A program made the position numbers and the translations under genes. 64,000 nucleotides of DNA, taken from the NCBI RefSeq assembly GCF_014224155.1, contig NZ_JAASUI010000001.1:372001-436000 (forward strand), in the 5' to 3' direction. The notes below the pieces were generated by a model. That model had not been told where the DNA came from and searched no databases. It saw only the letters and a program-made list of their open reading frames with translations. Origin of the DNA: Listeria cossartiae subsp. cossartiae (GTDB lineage Bacteria; Bacillota; Bacilli; Lactobacillales; Listeriaceae). Of the stretch, positions 42,301-50,417 are shown one piece after another (position 1 is the stretch's first letter; the number at the start of each line of letters is the position of its first letter).

Positions 42301-44052
42301 TATAACGTTCTTTTCAAAGTCAATTATCAAAAAGTAAAATATGGCGCGAAACTGGTTAACCAAGCAGCTGGATCAGAAGTTGCTACGGTTGTCCCGCTAA
42401 ACTTAAACCTTTTGAAACAAGACGATATAAGCAAAACAGCATTGACAGGCTATGAATTCAAAGCTTATTATGCGGACGAAAACGGAAAAGCAGATTTAAC
42501 GAAACCGGTCAAAGATACAGCTAATAACGAAATTGTTATGACAGACTCATCCGGCGCAGCAAATTTCATCCCGACTGGTTATAAAACAACTTCTAAAAAT
42601 CAAGAATGGAATGTAGTTCTTGTTGAAACAAAGACACCAACTGGTTATGAATCAAATGAAAATAAAGAGTATCCAGTTACAGTGAAGAGCGATGCGAATG
42701 GTAATTTATCCATTCCAGCTAGCACAAAAACAGGTCTTGAAATCACCAATGATGATTACGGAGCAACAACAGCAACTATTGACAACCATGCAGATGTGAA
42801 AATGATTGATGTGAATGGCGCGAAAACTTGGACTGGTGACAAAGAAGCAGACCGTCCAGATTCCATCGAAGTACAACTTTTACAAGACGGTGTAGCATAC
42901 GGTAATCCAATTACTGTAACAAAAGCAGACGACTGGAAATATGAATTCAAAAATGTTCCAGAAACAAAAGCAGATGGAACTAAATACACGTATACAGTTT
43001 TAGAAAATACAGTAGCTAACTACACAAGTGCTGTCACTGGTCTTGATATTAACAACACATTAATCAAACCAGATGTAAAAATGATTAATCTTGACGGTCA
43101 AAAAACGTGGAAAAACGATACAGAAAATGATCGTCCCGCATCCATCGAAATTCAATTACAACAAAATGGGCAAGATTACGGTTTCCCAGTAACAGTTACA
43201 AAAGATAACGATTGGAAATACGAATTTAAAAACCTACCAGAAACAACCAATGATGGAGCGGCTTACAACTACACAATTGTCGAAAAAGCAGTTCCAGGCT
43301 ATGAAACCAAAGTCGACGGAATGAACGTCATCAACACGAAAGTAGATGCACCAAAAACCACTGTCACTGGTGAGAAAACATGGAAAAACGACACAGCCAA
43401 AGACCGTCCAGACTATATCGAAGTACAACTTTTACAAAATGGACAAACTTATGGTGATCCAGTCAAAGTAACGAAAGAGAGCGATTGGAAATATAGCTTC
43501 AAAGATTTACCTAAAAACGATGCTAACAACAACGCTTATCGTTACTCTGTTGCTGAAATAGCAGTTCCAGGCTACAAAACAACCACAGATGGAATGAACT
43601 TAATCAACACAAAAGTAACCGATGAGAAAAATGTAACTACAGCGAGCGGTACAAAAACTTGGGTGGGAGACAATGAAAAAACACGTCCCGCATCCATCGA
43701 AGTTCAACTTTTGCAAAACGGTAAAGCATACGGAACACCAATCAAAGTAACAGCAAAATCGAATTGGAAATACAACTTTACCAACCTTCCAGAGAAAGAC
43801 AAAACAGGTGAAAAATACAGCTATACCGTATCTGAAAAACAAGTATCTGGCTATAGTGTAAAAGTAAAAGGCATGGACTTAACGAATACAAAAGCAACAA
43901 AAACGACACCAAAAGTTACACATTCTACCAATAAACCAAGTAAAACGAAAAAATTACCTGGAACTGGTGATACGAATGGTATGTTGCTAGTTGCTGGTGG
44001 ATTAGTACTATTATTCTTAGGACTACACCTTAGAAGAAAAAGTATCAAATAA
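39316..44052 (+). CDS. Large LPXTG surface protein with Cna_B repeats
   Basis: 1578 residues: signal peptide (to about 30, with FAGAEEN cleavage context), a Thr/Lys/Asn-rich segment, a long adhesin-like region with DUF11-type segments, one SpaA-like prealbumin domain (about 1030-1140, LNLLKQDDISKTALTGYEF) and four Cna_B repeats (starting near 1165, 1255, 1350 and 1438; each with KTW.GD/ND.....RP.SIEVQLLQ and a YTV.E element). The sorting signal is LPGTGDT with a hydrophobic span and RRKSIK tail. AAAGGAG precedes the ATG. Sortase A-anchored adhesin. Confidence 0.93.
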   Translation: MLKYNWQKVFVVMVAVALVFQLVPWSNIFAGAEENQTKTTQQITQPDNQKVADENKTTVIPDNKETTKNLVNGKQLLKGSVDWNFTNKVTDANGNTKETYAPGDSLKFSLSLAIPSYSEAVLDETYTFWIQKDFFQGDKVTFVNPAIDGLTPRQNVFTADSMKNSIGTKTINGVQYVGYTLKFNQSPEALAKYEDEPLTNAKFDMFATINTTITTKEDYKAIVIEDDKDVDISNIEVPVTPPTPDTDNGVLTASKVIDSAWRLDKDTGKYLKVATSSTNYTPEKDDLVFYYVYATNNSGENAVLEKMVDELPAGFSIISEGSPEWQALSTASGSSLQRGWVASADQTNLAPGATRYELPFSPAQTISKNGGGIYRTIAAKVTDPTKDLTNVTKSPTKGGEGKSGSVTPSGKDVYDMAITTKISSTYDKNNKYIGAVSSTTTPVSISEGSTVGVTYTAINQGNYTKDVVVYAYVPAGYELNNDTSDFKNTNDKWKYETTVPSGGGVWSDIKVYSITLSGGMASGATATATMYMKAIGMPDDGTYSAVDFYMAGEIGSFSNFNGDSTLDGAITDVDSTPDMNPGNDLISNVDGSTIKPIDGFQKEKPHVVKENAKSTATLQDEDDFDFDYVTFIKTPEVIPSEGKVFEKTRLSAADAEKTARNMIGNDIMGSALKDYMPLADDGRITSPKTYMVYEMNINPSGVEDTLNSSFTDTLPKGLKMLEYDIAGLNSSNKHIYGFTTNKFEGTPKFTNADGQDVIVYQKGLYSEKQVCIANPTLNDVGVRYFGNNADKMGVTGSVTKDARTLTLNFGQPAADPMYSETKAAYKVYMIVVIDPDEIDYSSIMQNKATYTYNDKVITSYENSEMYWDAGGGTAYAKKYVLDNKTNAYISGSQYNVATPDAEGNLSVGYKIRVRSAYEFDKSSINIGDVIAADNFKSISNVEVNGYEASPNTGFQIDGELENPVPLAADKYAVEAKATANTLDITNPVDIPQMQLYNVLFKVNYQKVKYGAKLVNQAAGSEVATVVPLNLNLLKQDDISKTALTGYEFKAYYADENGKADLTKPVKDTANNEIVMTDSSGAANFIPTGYKTTSKNQEWNVVLVETKTPTGYESNENKEYPVTVKSDANGNLSIPASTKTGLEITNDDYGATTATIDNHADVKMIDVNGAKTWTGDKEADRPDSIEVQLLQDGVAYGNPITVTKADDWKYEFKNVPETKADGTKYTYTVLENTVANYTSAVTGLDINNTLIKPDVKMINLDGQKTWKNDTENDRPASIEIQLQQNGQDYGFPVTVTKDNDWKYEFKNLPETTNDGAAYNYTIVEKAVPGYETKVDGMNVINTKVDAPKTTVTGEKTWKNDTAKDRPDYIEVQLLQNGQTYGDPVKVTKESDWKYSFKDLPKNDANNNAYRYSVAEIAVPGYKTTTDGMNLINTKVTDEKNVTTASGTKTWVGDNEKTRPASIEVQLLQNGKAYGTPIKVTAKSNWKYNFTNLPEKDKTGEKYSYTVSEKQVSGYSVKVKGMDLTNTKATKTTPKVTHSTNKPSKTKKLPGTGDTNGMLLVAGGLVLLFLGLHLRRKSIK
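42811..43893 (+). repeat. Four tandem Cna_B-encoding repeats
   Basis: Units of about 270-280 bp begin near 42811, 43078, 43366 and 43636, with recurring AAAACnTGG, CGTCCnG and GGAAATAnnAnTT blocks. They are diverged copies in frame, not a DNA-level array, and unit number could vary between strains. Confidence 0.75.
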
Positions 44053-44057
44053 AGAAA

Positions 44058-44096
44058 ACAGCCGATCCGAGTAAGCTTGGGTCGGCTGTTCTTTTG
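44058..44096 (+). terminator. Terminator of the adhesin gene
   Basis: AACAGCCGAtCC / GGgTCGGCTGTT stem followed by CTTTTG. Confidence 0.8.
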
Positions 44097-44116
44097 AATA
44101 AAGCAAAATCGGGTAT
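44088..44116 (+). promoter_or_regulatory. Possible sigma-B promoter
   Basis: GGGTAT is a perfect sigma-B -10. GTTCTT 17 nt upstream is a partial -35 and overlaps the terminator's 3' arm. Confidence 0.4.
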
Positions 44117-44145
44117 ACAAATAAAAATGAAATAAGGGGGGCTTC

Positions 44146-44424
44146 ATGATGAAAGAAGAGCTACTGCAAGCAATCGAAGTCGATGAGCCAGTTTTACTTG
44201 TAACGGCAATCGGGTATATTGTAGGAATTGTGGAAACAAAAGGAGAGCTTATTCGCTTAAACGATGTGTATATCAATTGTGTTTCAGCCAGTAGAGTAAA
44301 CCGTTTTAGCCGAGGCTTAGCTGTGAATGTCAATCAAGTCATCGGTATGCAACTATTAAGTAAGTCGGAGAAAGATGAAATGATTGGCGGCTGGAAGGCA
44401 TATGTGGCGCCTACAGCTGGTTAA
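44146..44424 (+). CDS. Small conserved hypothetical protein
   Basis: 92 residues, soluble, beta-rich: EPVLLVTAIGYIVGIVETKGELIRLNDVYINCVS. No family is recognised. AAGGGGGG stands before two adjacent ATG codons (44146, 44149). It is followed by the isochorismatase-like gene with a 42-nt gap, so a bicistronic unit is likely, possibly sigma-B controlled. Confidence 0.75.
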   Translation: MMKEELLQAIEVDEPVLLVTAIGYIVGIVETKGELIRLNDVYINCVSASRVNRFSRGLAVNVNQVIGMQLLSKSEKDEMIGGWKAYVAPTAG

Positions 44425-44466
44425 GCTATGATATAATATAAACAGCACTTACGGAGGTCTGAACGA

Positions 44467-44994
44467 ATGATATTATTAGTTGTTGATACACAAAAATTAA
44501 TTATGACAAATAATCTTTACAATTTCGATTCACTGGTACCCAACATAGAACGATTAATCACTAACGCTCGAAAAAATAAAATAGAAATAATTTATGTGCG
44601 ACATGACGACGGACCTAATACAGAACTTACAAAAGGAAAAGAAGGCTTCGATATTTACGAAAAATTCCAACCAACTAAAGACGAAAGAATCTTTGATAAA
44701 ACCGTAAATAGCGCTTTTAAAGGAACAGGTTTACTTGCTTATCTCAAAGAAAAAGGAGCGAAGAAAATTGTAGTAGCAGGATTGCAAACCGATTTTTGCA
44801 TTGACGCTACGGTGAAATGTGGTTTTGAGCATGGCTTCCAGATGATTGTTCCCGCCCACGCCAATTCGACGGAAGAAAACCACTTTATGTCGGGGGAGAA
44901 TAGTTACAAGTACTATAATGAATGGATGTGGCCTGATCGTTACGCGACCTGCATATCTATAGAAGAAACAATTAATGAAATGGAAAATAACTAA
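44467..44994 (+). CDS. Isochorismatase-like cysteine hydrolase
   Basis: 175 residues: LLVVDTQKLIM with the catalytic Asp near residue 6, KTVNSAFKGTGL with the lysine, and VVAGLQTDFCIDATVKCGFEHGF with the nucleophile Cys near 117. It belongs to the nicotinamidase/isochorismatase fold; the exact amide substrate is not clear. GGAGG lies 9 nt before the ATG. Confidence 0.92.
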   Translation: MILLVVDTQKLIMTNNLYNFDSLVPNIERLITNARKNKIEIIYVRHDDGPNTELTKGKEGFDIYEKFQPTKDERIFDKTVNSAFKGTGLLAYLKEKGAKKIVVAGLQTDFCIDATVKCGFEHGFQMIVPAHANSTEENHFMSGENSYKYYNEWMWPDRYATCISIEETINEMENN

Positions 44995-44995
44995 G

Positions 44996-45035
44996 AGAGT
45001 CTAAGCATTACGCTTAGGCTCTTCCTACTTTTTTG
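44996..45035 (+). terminator. Terminator
   Basis: AGAGtCTAAGC / GCTTAGgCTCT stem with a short gap before a T-run. Confidence 0.65.
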
Positions 45036-45080
45036 ATTTAATGGTAGAGTAAAAGGAGTGAATTTTTGCAGGAGGAAATG

Positions 45081-45785
45081 ATGATTAACTTAATTTTTGA
45101 TATCGACGACACAGTTTATGACCAACTAAAACCATTTGAAAATGCATTTAAAGCTACTTTTGGCAAAGCGGACCACCTGAAAATCGAAAATTTATATATT
45201 AAAAGTCGATTTTATAGCGATGAAGTTTATCACCGCGTTGTCCGAGGCGAAATGCCGAAAGCAGAAATGCACGTTTACCGGATTACGCAGGCGCTAAATG
45301 ATTTTGATTATCAAATTACCAAAAAAGAAGCAGAAGCCTTTCAATACGCCTACGAACAAAACCAACGCAAAATTGAACTTTCGCCGGGGATTAAAGAAAT
45401 TCTCGCATGGGCTAAAAAGAACGAAATAACGATGGGAATTATTACAAACGGACCAAAAGAACATCAACAACATAAAATAAATGATTTACAAATTAATGAT
45501 TGGATTCCTGTTGCGAATACTTTTATTTCTGGTAAAGTAGGCATCGAAAAACCGGATAAAAAAATATTTGAGCTAGTAGAAAAGCAAATTGGAATTAATA
45601 GTGCAGAAACCTATTATATTGGTGATTCTTTTGAAAATGATGTTATCGGATCAAAAAGTGCTGGCTGGCATTCGATTTGGTTGAATAGACGGGATCATTT
45701 GGAGCCAAAAGATGCAGTGTACCGCCCGGATTATTGTGTTGAAAATGAGCAAGAATTATTTACGCTTTTACAGAAAATATTTTAA
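45081..45785 (+). CDS. HAD-superfamily hydrolase (YjjG/5'-nucleotidase-like)
   Basis: 234 residues with HAD motif I FDIDDTVYD (Asp8, Asp10), motif II MGIITNGP, motif III Lys in VGIEKPDKKIF, and motif IV IGDSFENDVIG. The C1 cap is helical. Substrate unknown, probably a small phosphate ester. The start at 45081 has AGGAGG five nt upstream; an alternative TTG lies five codons earlier. Confidence 0.9.
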   Translation: MINLIFDIDDTVYDQLKPFENAFKATFGKADHLKIENLYIKSRFYSDEVYHRVVRGEMPKAEMHVYRITQALNDFDYQITKKEAEAFQYAYEQNQRKIELSPGIKEILAWAKKNEITMGIITNGPKEHQQHKINDLQINDWIPVANTFISGKVGIEKPDKKIFELVEKQIGINSAETYYIGDSFENDVIGSKSAGWHSIWLNRRDHLEPKDAVYRPDYCVENEQELFTLLQKIF

Positions 45786-45794
45786 TTATTGAAG

Positions 45795-45825
45795 ACCTTT
45801 TTCCATTTTTGGGAGAAGGTTTTTT
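45795..45825 (+). terminator. Terminator
   Basis: ACCTTTTTCC / GGGAGAAGGT stem (two G-U pairs) followed by T-run. Confidence 0.72.
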
Positions 45826-45898
45826 AGTTATGAATTGACAATTTTGTTTAACGGGGATATTATAGAGTCATTAAGTCTTTAATTAAGAAGGTGAAAAT

Positions 45899-46315
45899 AT
45901 GAAATTCTCGAAAGCAACGAATTATGCGCTACATACGATGGTTTATTTAGCGAATTTATCACCAGAAAAATCAGTCGGTGTGAAAGAACTTGCGACCAAG
46001 CAAAATGTATCGCCAACGTATCTATCTAAGGTGTTAACGATGTTAGTAAAAGCTGGCTTCGTTGAGTCAGTAACGGGCGTCAATGGCGGTTATAAGTTAG
46101 CCGAACCAGCGAGTAGTATTAGTTTTCTAGATGTCATTCAAGCGATTGAAGGGAAGGGTGCATTTTTCCATTGTGACCCTAAAAATCATAGCGAAAGCCA
46201 GCCACACTGCTTGATTGGCGAAGTGATGAATAAGGCAGAGCAACAGATGGATGACTATTTAAGCAAGCAGACAGTAGGAAGTATTGTCGTCGAAATTGAA
46301 AAACATCAACATTAA
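45899..46315 (+). CDS. Rrf2 family transcriptional regulator
   Basis: 138 residues: winged helix MKFSKATNYALHTMVYLA ... VKELATKQNVSPTYLSKVLTMLVKAGFVESVTGVNGGYKLA. Only two cysteines (in FHCDPKNHSESQPHC, about 97-110), so an IscR-like three-Cys cluster is not complete. It could be an NsrR/YwnA-like sensor. 12 nt before the methyltransferase gene, so likely co-transcribed. Confidence 0.9.
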   Translation: MKFSKATNYALHTMVYLANLSPEKSVGVKELATKQNVSPTYLSKVLTMLVKAGFVESVTGVNGGYKLAEPASSISFLDVIQAIEGKGAFFHCDPKNHSESQPHCLIGEVMNKAEQQMDDYLSKQTVGSIVVEIEKHQH

Positions 46316-46327
46316 AGGAGTGCTAAA

Positions 46328-46921
46328 ATGAAACATCATCATAATCACCACGGGGAAGCTGGTTTTAAGCGGAAAGTAGATTATTTGGATCGACCAGAGC
46401 GGAGTGAAGTGTTGTCGCCGGAGGATTTTTTGCAAGCAATGTCAATCGAAAAAACAGCAAGTATTTTAGATTTAGGAGCGGGAACAGGATTTTTAACGAT
46501 TCCAGCTGCAAAATTGGTCGATAATACAGTTTTTGCGTTAGATTTAGATGCGAAAATGTTGGAGTTGATTGAGTCGAAAGCGAAAGATGCGGAGTTGGCT
46601 AATGTAGAGACGTTAGAAGCGAGCATGGATGATATTCCGCTTGAGGCAAGTTCGGTGGATGTTGTGCTTGCATCGCTCGTGTTGCATGAAGCGGAGTCGC
46701 TGGCGGATGTTTTGCGTGAAGTGAGTAGAGTTGTGAAAACGGGCGGCTATTTCGCAAGTTTGGAATTTGATACGAAAGGGACTGATTTGAAAGGGCCACC
46801 AGTGGAAATTCAGATATCTGCGGAGAACTTGAAGGATGAGCTTGCTGGATTTGGGTTTGAAGTGGTGAAGAATTGGCAGTTGGATGAGGGGATGTATGTG
46901 AGTATTGCGGTGAAGAAGTAG
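46328..46921 (+). CDS. Class I SAM-dependent methyltransferase
   Basis: 197 residues. A His-rich start (MKHHHNHHGE), motif I ILDLGAGTGFLTIPAAKL (about 46-63), VFALDLDAKML and DVVLASLVLHEAESL. It belongs to the UbiE/Methyltransf_11 type. The histidines at the N-terminus could bind metal. Substrate unknown. AAAGGAG precedes the ATG. Operon with the Rrf2 gene. Confidence 0.9.
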   Translation: MKHHHNHHGEAGFKRKVDYLDRPERSEVLSPEDFLQAMSIEKTASILDLGAGTGFLTIPAAKLVDNTVFALDLDAKMLELIESKAKDAELANVETLEASMDDIPLEASSVDVVLASLVLHEAESLADVLREVSRVVKTGGYFASLEFDTKGTDLKGPPVEIQISAENLKDELAGFGFEVVKNWQLDEGMYVSIAVKK

Positions 46922-46945
46922 TACGAAATTGTATATCGTTTGCAA

Positions 46946-46979
46946 AAAAAGAGTAGGTGTTAAACCTACTCTTTTTTTA
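46946..46979. terminator. Bidirectional terminator
   Basis: AAAGAGTAGGT / ACCTACTCTTT stem with flanking A- and T-runs. Confidence 0.87.
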
Positions 46980-46980
46980 C

Positions 46981-47121
46981 TTATTTACTATAATTAGTAT
47001 TTTGGCATTTAGGACATGGAGGGAGTTTATCTGTTTTATCATCAAGAACAACTTTTTGCGCACACATAGTGCAAGTATATGTTCCAGTGCCAGGTTTTTC
47101 GCCAGTTGAATGCATTGCCAT
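46981..47121 (-). CDS. Small zinc-ribbon protein
   Basis: 46 residues from an ATG with GGGGTGAT upstream. It has two CxxC pairs (YTCTMCA and PPCPKCQ) 18-20 residues apart, the layout of a rubredoxin-like zinc ribbon. The LDDKTDKLPPCPKC segment is typical of small zinc-ribbon proteins in Firmicutes. Function unknown. It converges on the methyltransferase gene. Confidence 0.8.
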   Translation of the reverse strand: MAMHSTGEKPGTGTYTCTMCAQKVVLDDKTDKLPPCPKCQNTNYSK

Positions 47122-47366
47122 TTATATCACCCCTTTAGTATTAATATAAATTATTTTTTCAATAAAATTATATTTTGTTCAAATAAGAACATTTTTTGCT
47201 TGAGATTGATTTTTTTATAAATGGGAAAAAACAGTAAATTTCATGATATAATATCTTTTGATACATATTTCACAAAGAGGGAATTCCTTTATCAAAATGA
47301 TAGGTAGACAGAAAATAAGTGCACCGATGGATGTTGTATTTACTATGTTTGAAAAGGAGAAAAGCT

Positions 47367-48401
47367 ATGGGAATTAGGTTAAGGAAAAGTATTAATTTAG
47401 GTGGCGGTTTCCGAGTTAATGTAAGTAAGAGTGGAGTCGGTTATAGCTGGGGAGTCAAGGGAGCTAGAGTAACTAAAAAAGCTAACGGGAATACAAGGAC
47501 AACTTTTTCAATCCCGGGAACAGGAATTTCATATGTAGATGAGACAAAGCGAAATCGAGATGATGAAAATTCCAATAGAAGAATAAATCCAAATATTTAT
47601 GAAGTAGACAATGACTTTGAGAGTACAGAAAAGATTAATGTGAGTGAATACCAACCAGTCGAATATAAGGATTTACTAAAGAGCATCCAAAAGGTTCAAA
47701 ATATTAATTTGCTCAGTACAATTTTAATTTTCACCCTCCTTCTAGCTGCATCGCCGATTTTCTTAATTACAGGAATTGGAGGTATTGTATTAAAGATATA
47801 TGTTTATGTGAAATTACCTATAAAGTTAGACTATAACTTTGATGAAGAAAGTAAAAATTCTTATGATAATTTGTGTGAACTTTGGATGAGCTTAAATGAG
47901 AATAGTAGATTTTGGCAAACTATTTCAGCTAGTAGTCTAAATGAAAGAGTTAGTGGGGGAGCTTCTCGCGGCATTGAGCGTATATCTTCCAAAGCAATTA
48001 ATAAAATACCGTATTTCTTGAAAGCAAATGTGAAGCCATTTGGGTTAAAACTACGAAAGCAAAAATTATTCTTTTTGCCAGATAAGTTACTAATAATCTC
48101 GGGACGGAAAGTTGGGGCTTTAAATTATTCCGATATTAACATGGATTTAGGTACAACAAATTTTGTTGAAACCGATCCAGTACCAAGAGATGCAAATATT
48201 CTTCGTTATACTTGGTTAAAAGTGAATAAAAACGGAACTCCGGATAGAAGATTTAAAAACAATCGTCAAGTTCCAGTTTGTCAATACGGCTCGGTTCTAA
48301 TTGAATCAGGAAACGCGTTGCATGTTGAATTGATGTGTTCTAATTCTGCTACAATTGAAAAAATGAAGCATTTTGCACACAAAGTATTAAACAAAGATTG
48401 A
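47367..48401 (+). CDS. DUF4236 domain membrane protein
   Basis: 344 residues: N-terminal DUF4236 (GIRLRKSINLGGGFRVNVSKSGVGYSWGVKGARVTKK, SIPGTGISY), a linker, one or two membrane helices (about 115-150), and an unknown C-terminal domain. The start at 47367 follows AAAAGGAG by 7 nt; the open frame extends 16 codons. Function unknown. Located next to a tRNA gene, so it may be accessory. Confidence 0.82.
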   Translation: MGIRLRKSINLGGGFRVNVSKSGVGYSWGVKGARVTKKANGNTRTTFSIPGTGISYVDETKRNRDDENSNRRINPNIYEVDNDFESTEKINVSEYQPVEYKDLLKSIQKVQNINLLSTILIFTLLLAASPIFLITGIGGIVLKIYVYVKLPIKLDYNFDEESKNSYDNLCELWMSLNENSRFWQTISASSLNERVSGGASRGIERISSKAINKIPYFLKANVKPFGLKLRKQKLFFLPDKLLIISGRKVGALNYSDINMDLGTTNFVETDPVPRDANILRYTWLKVNKNGTPDRRFKNNRQVPVCQYGSVLIESGNALHVELMCSNSATIEKMKHFAHKVLNKD

Positions 48402-48418
48402 CTTTTCATTCATGAAAT

Positions 48419-48456
48419 AAAAAGGTTCATTGCTTTAAAACAGCAATGAACCTTTT
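48419..48456. terminator. Terminator after the DUF4236 gene
   Basis: AAAAGGTTCATTGCT / AGCAATGAACCTTTT-type stem, usable on both strands. On the minus strand it also lies just after the tRNA. Confidence 0.83.
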
Positions 48457-48463
48457 ATATTGA

Positions 48464-48553
48464 CGGAGAAACGGGGATTCGAACCCCGGCGCGGCATACA
48501 CCGCCTAACAGATTTCGAGTCTGTCCCCTTCAGCCGGACTTGGGTATTTCTCC
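48464..48553 (-). tRNA. tRNA-Ser (CGA)
   Basis: On the minus strand GGAGAAA pairs with TTTCTCC in the acceptor stem. The anticodon arm is CAGAC-TCGAAAT-CTG with anticodon CGA. There is a long variable arm (class II) and a T-loop GGTTCGAATCC. Discriminator G fits tRNA-Ser. CCA is not encoded. Confidence 0.96.
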
Positions 48554-48637
48554 ACTGTGACATAGAATGCCGACAAGAAGTATTGTATAATAAAATTAAC
48601 GAAAATACCAGTGTTTTTTATAAAAGGAGCGGGCTGA

Positions 48638-49171
48638 ATGGAAAGAAAATTGGTTCAAGAAATAAATTTACTAGAAAATAAAAAGTTAGTGATGAATTTG
48701 AATATTGTTGCGATTGCGGTTGTACTCGTATTAACCGTTTTAGGAATTGTTTTTTCAGGCGGTTTCCAAATTACCAATGGTTTGGCGGAGGTTATGTGGC
48801 TTGGTGTAGGTTATTTGATAGCGATTATTATTCATGAAGCAGTGCACGGGATTTTCTTTAAAGCATTTCGTCCAGAAGCAAAAGTGAAATTTGGCTTTAA
48901 AAATGGGATGGCTTACGCGGGAAGTCCGGGAGCATTTTATACGAAAGCACAATTCTTTATTATTTCGATTGCGCCATTTATTGTTCTTACGGGTTTGTTC
49001 ATTTTTCTGCGTTTTCTTGGGGTGAATGAAGCAGTTCTTTATTTGATTTTTGCGCTACATACGTCTGGTTGTGTCGGGGATTTTTATTACTGCATTCTTT
49101 TGATTAATCAGCCGACTGGAATCGTTGTTGAGGACACGGATAAAGGGATTAATTTTTATTCAGAAGGTTAA
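48638..49171 (+). CDS. DUF3267 membrane protein with HExxH motif (backbone copy)
   Basis: 177 residues, four membrane helices, HEAVHGIFFKAF at about 67 and LHTSGCVGDFYYC near 143. It belongs to the DUF3267 family with a putative zinc-protease motif. It is a clear paralogue of the 20790 gene in the bacteriocin locus. AAAGGAG precedes the ATG. Function unknown. Confidence 0.85.
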   Translation: MERKLVQEINLLENKKLVMNLNIVAIAVVLVLTVLGIVFSGGFQITNGLAEVMWLGVGYLIAIIIHEAVHGIFFKAFRPEAKVKFGFKNGMAYAGSPGAFYTKAQFFIISIAPFIVLTGLFIFLRFLGVNEAVLYLIFALHTSGCVGDFYYCILLINQPTGIVVEDTDKGINFYSEG

Positions 49172-49234
49172 CCTTGGTAACGATTACAACAAAGTGTTAG
49201 AATAAGGATATACTTTTAGAAAGAGGTGCTTGGT

Positions 49235-50152
49235 TTGAAACGTATAACAATTGGTAATAGCGCTTTAACAGCTTCAGAAATTTCGCTTGGATGTATGAGA
49301 ATGGCGGATCTTAGTAAAGAAGATGCAAACAAAGTGATTAATACAGCACTTGAAAATGGCATTGATTTTTTTGACCACGCGGATATTTATGGCGGCGGTA
49401 AATCAGAGGAAGTCTTTGCTGATGCGATTGATATGAATGCGACGATTCGTGAAAAAATGATTCTTCAATCAAAATGTGGGATTCGTCAAGGATTTTTTGA
49501 TTTTTCCAAAGAGCATATTATTTCATCTGTAGAAGGTAGCTTGAAGCGCCTGAAAACAGATTATTTAGATACACTGTTACTTCACCGTCCGGATACACTT
49601 TTCGAACCAGAAGAAGTAGCTGCGGCTTTCACTGAGCTTGAAAAAAGTGGGAAAGTTCGTCATTTTGGTGTAAGTAATCAAAATCCAGGACAAATTGAAC
49701 TATTGAAAAAATATGTCGACCAAGAATTAATTGCCAACCAATTGCAATTTAGTATTATGCATACGGGGATGATTGATACTGGTTTTAATGTGAATATGAC
49801 AATTGATCCTTCGCTTGATCGTGATGGCGGAATTTTGGAATATAGTCGTTTAAACAATATGACTATCCAAGCTTGGTCTCCGTTCCAGTTTGGTTTCTTC
49901 GAGGGAGTATTCTTAGATAATGACAAGTTCCCTGAATTAAACAAAACCATCGATAAAATTGCTGCTGATAAAGGTGTAACTAATTCAGCGATTGCTGTTG
50001 CGTGGATTCAGCGCCACCCTGCAAGCTTCCAAACAGTGGTTGGTACAATGAACCCGGGAAGAATTGCGGATATCGCTAAAGCTTCTGATGTAACGCTTAG
50101 CCGCGAAGAATGGTACGAAATTTATCGTGCTGCGGGCAACCAATTACCATGA
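49235..50152 (+). CDS. Aldo/keto reductase
   Basis: 305 residues with the AKR barrel: GCMRM, FFDHADIYGGGKSEE with catalytic Asp/Tyr, LQSKCG with Lys, LLLHRPD with His, and HFGVSNQNPGQIELL. The tail ATPxx-like NSAIAVAWIQRHPASFQTVVGTM binds NADP(H). The start is TTG at 49235, 6 nt after AGAGGTG. Related to the YdhF/oxidoreductase subgroup. Confidence 0.92.
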   Translation: MKRITIGNSALTASEISLGCMRMADLSKEDANKVINTALENGIDFFDHADIYGGGKSEEVFADAIDMNATIREKMILQSKCGIRQGFFDFSKEHIISSVEGSLKRLKTDYLDTLLLHRPDTLFEPEEVAAAFTELEKSGKVRHFGVSNQNPGQIELLKKYVDQELIANQLQFSIMHTGMIDTGFNVNMTIDPSLDRDGGILEYSRLNNMTIQAWSPFQFGFFEGVFLDNDKFPELNKTIDKIAADKGVTNSAIAVAWIQRHPASFQTVVGTMNPGRIADIAKASDVTLSREEWYEIYRAAGNQLP

Positions 50153-50161
50153 TTTATGCAG

Positions 50162-50192
50162 ACACTTGGGCGTTATGCCTGAGTGTTTTTTT
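50162..50192 (+). terminator. Terminator
   Basis: ACACTtGGGC / GCCTgAGTGT stem followed by seven T. Confidence 0.8.
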
Positions 50193-50250
50193 GCGCAACA
50201 AAATGATAGTGAAACTCATTCTCATTTATAAAACAATTTTATCAATTAGT

Positions 50251-50279
50251 TTGAAAAGAGTTTTTATAAGTGCTATAAT
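50251..50279 (+). promoter_or_regulatory. Promoter of the frvA leader
   Basis: TTGAAA, 17 nt and TGCTATAAT (extended -10). It lies about 140 nt before the frvA start, so a long leader is made. Confidence 0.75.
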
Positions 50280-50315
50280 AACAAGTGAGTTAGGGACGCC
50301 TACCTTAGGAATTAA

Positions 50316-50330
50316 TTATAATAATTATTG
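50316..50330. promoter_or_regulatory. PerR-box-like site
   Basis: TTATAATAATTATTG matches the Per box TTATAATNATTATAA except for the last two bases. It lies within the transcribed leader. Confidence 0.5.
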
Positions 50331-50333
50331 TTT

Positions 50334-50376
50334 AATCTGTTTTTCGCGCTTGCGAAAGCAGATTTTTGTGTTTTTT
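50334..50376 (+). terminator. Terminator-like hairpin in the frvA leader
   Basis: AATCTGTTTTTCGC pairs with GCGAAAGCAGATT around GCTT, followed by a T-rich tail. It lies between the promoter and the gene and may attenuate transcription or end a short RNA. Confidence 0.65.
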
Positions 50377-50383
50377 AGGGTAA

Positions 50384-50398
50384 TGGGAATCATTATCA
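50384..50398. promoter_or_regulatory. Fur-box-like site before frvA
   Basis: TGGGAATCATTATCA matches TGATAATNATTATCA at 12 of the 14 defined positions. It lies directly before the ribosome site. Confidence 0.6.
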
Positions 50399-50417
50399 TT
50401 TGGAGAGGATGAGCATA

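Noticed and set aside
42811..43893. CRISPR-like or minisatellite array
   Set aside because: Units are about 270-280 bp, diverged and in frame; they are Cna_B protein repeats. No CRISPR array or cas gene was found in the window.
47319..47366. N-terminal extension of the DUF4236 gene
   Set aside because: AAAAGGAG is placed for the ATG at 47367, and DUF4236 begins directly there.
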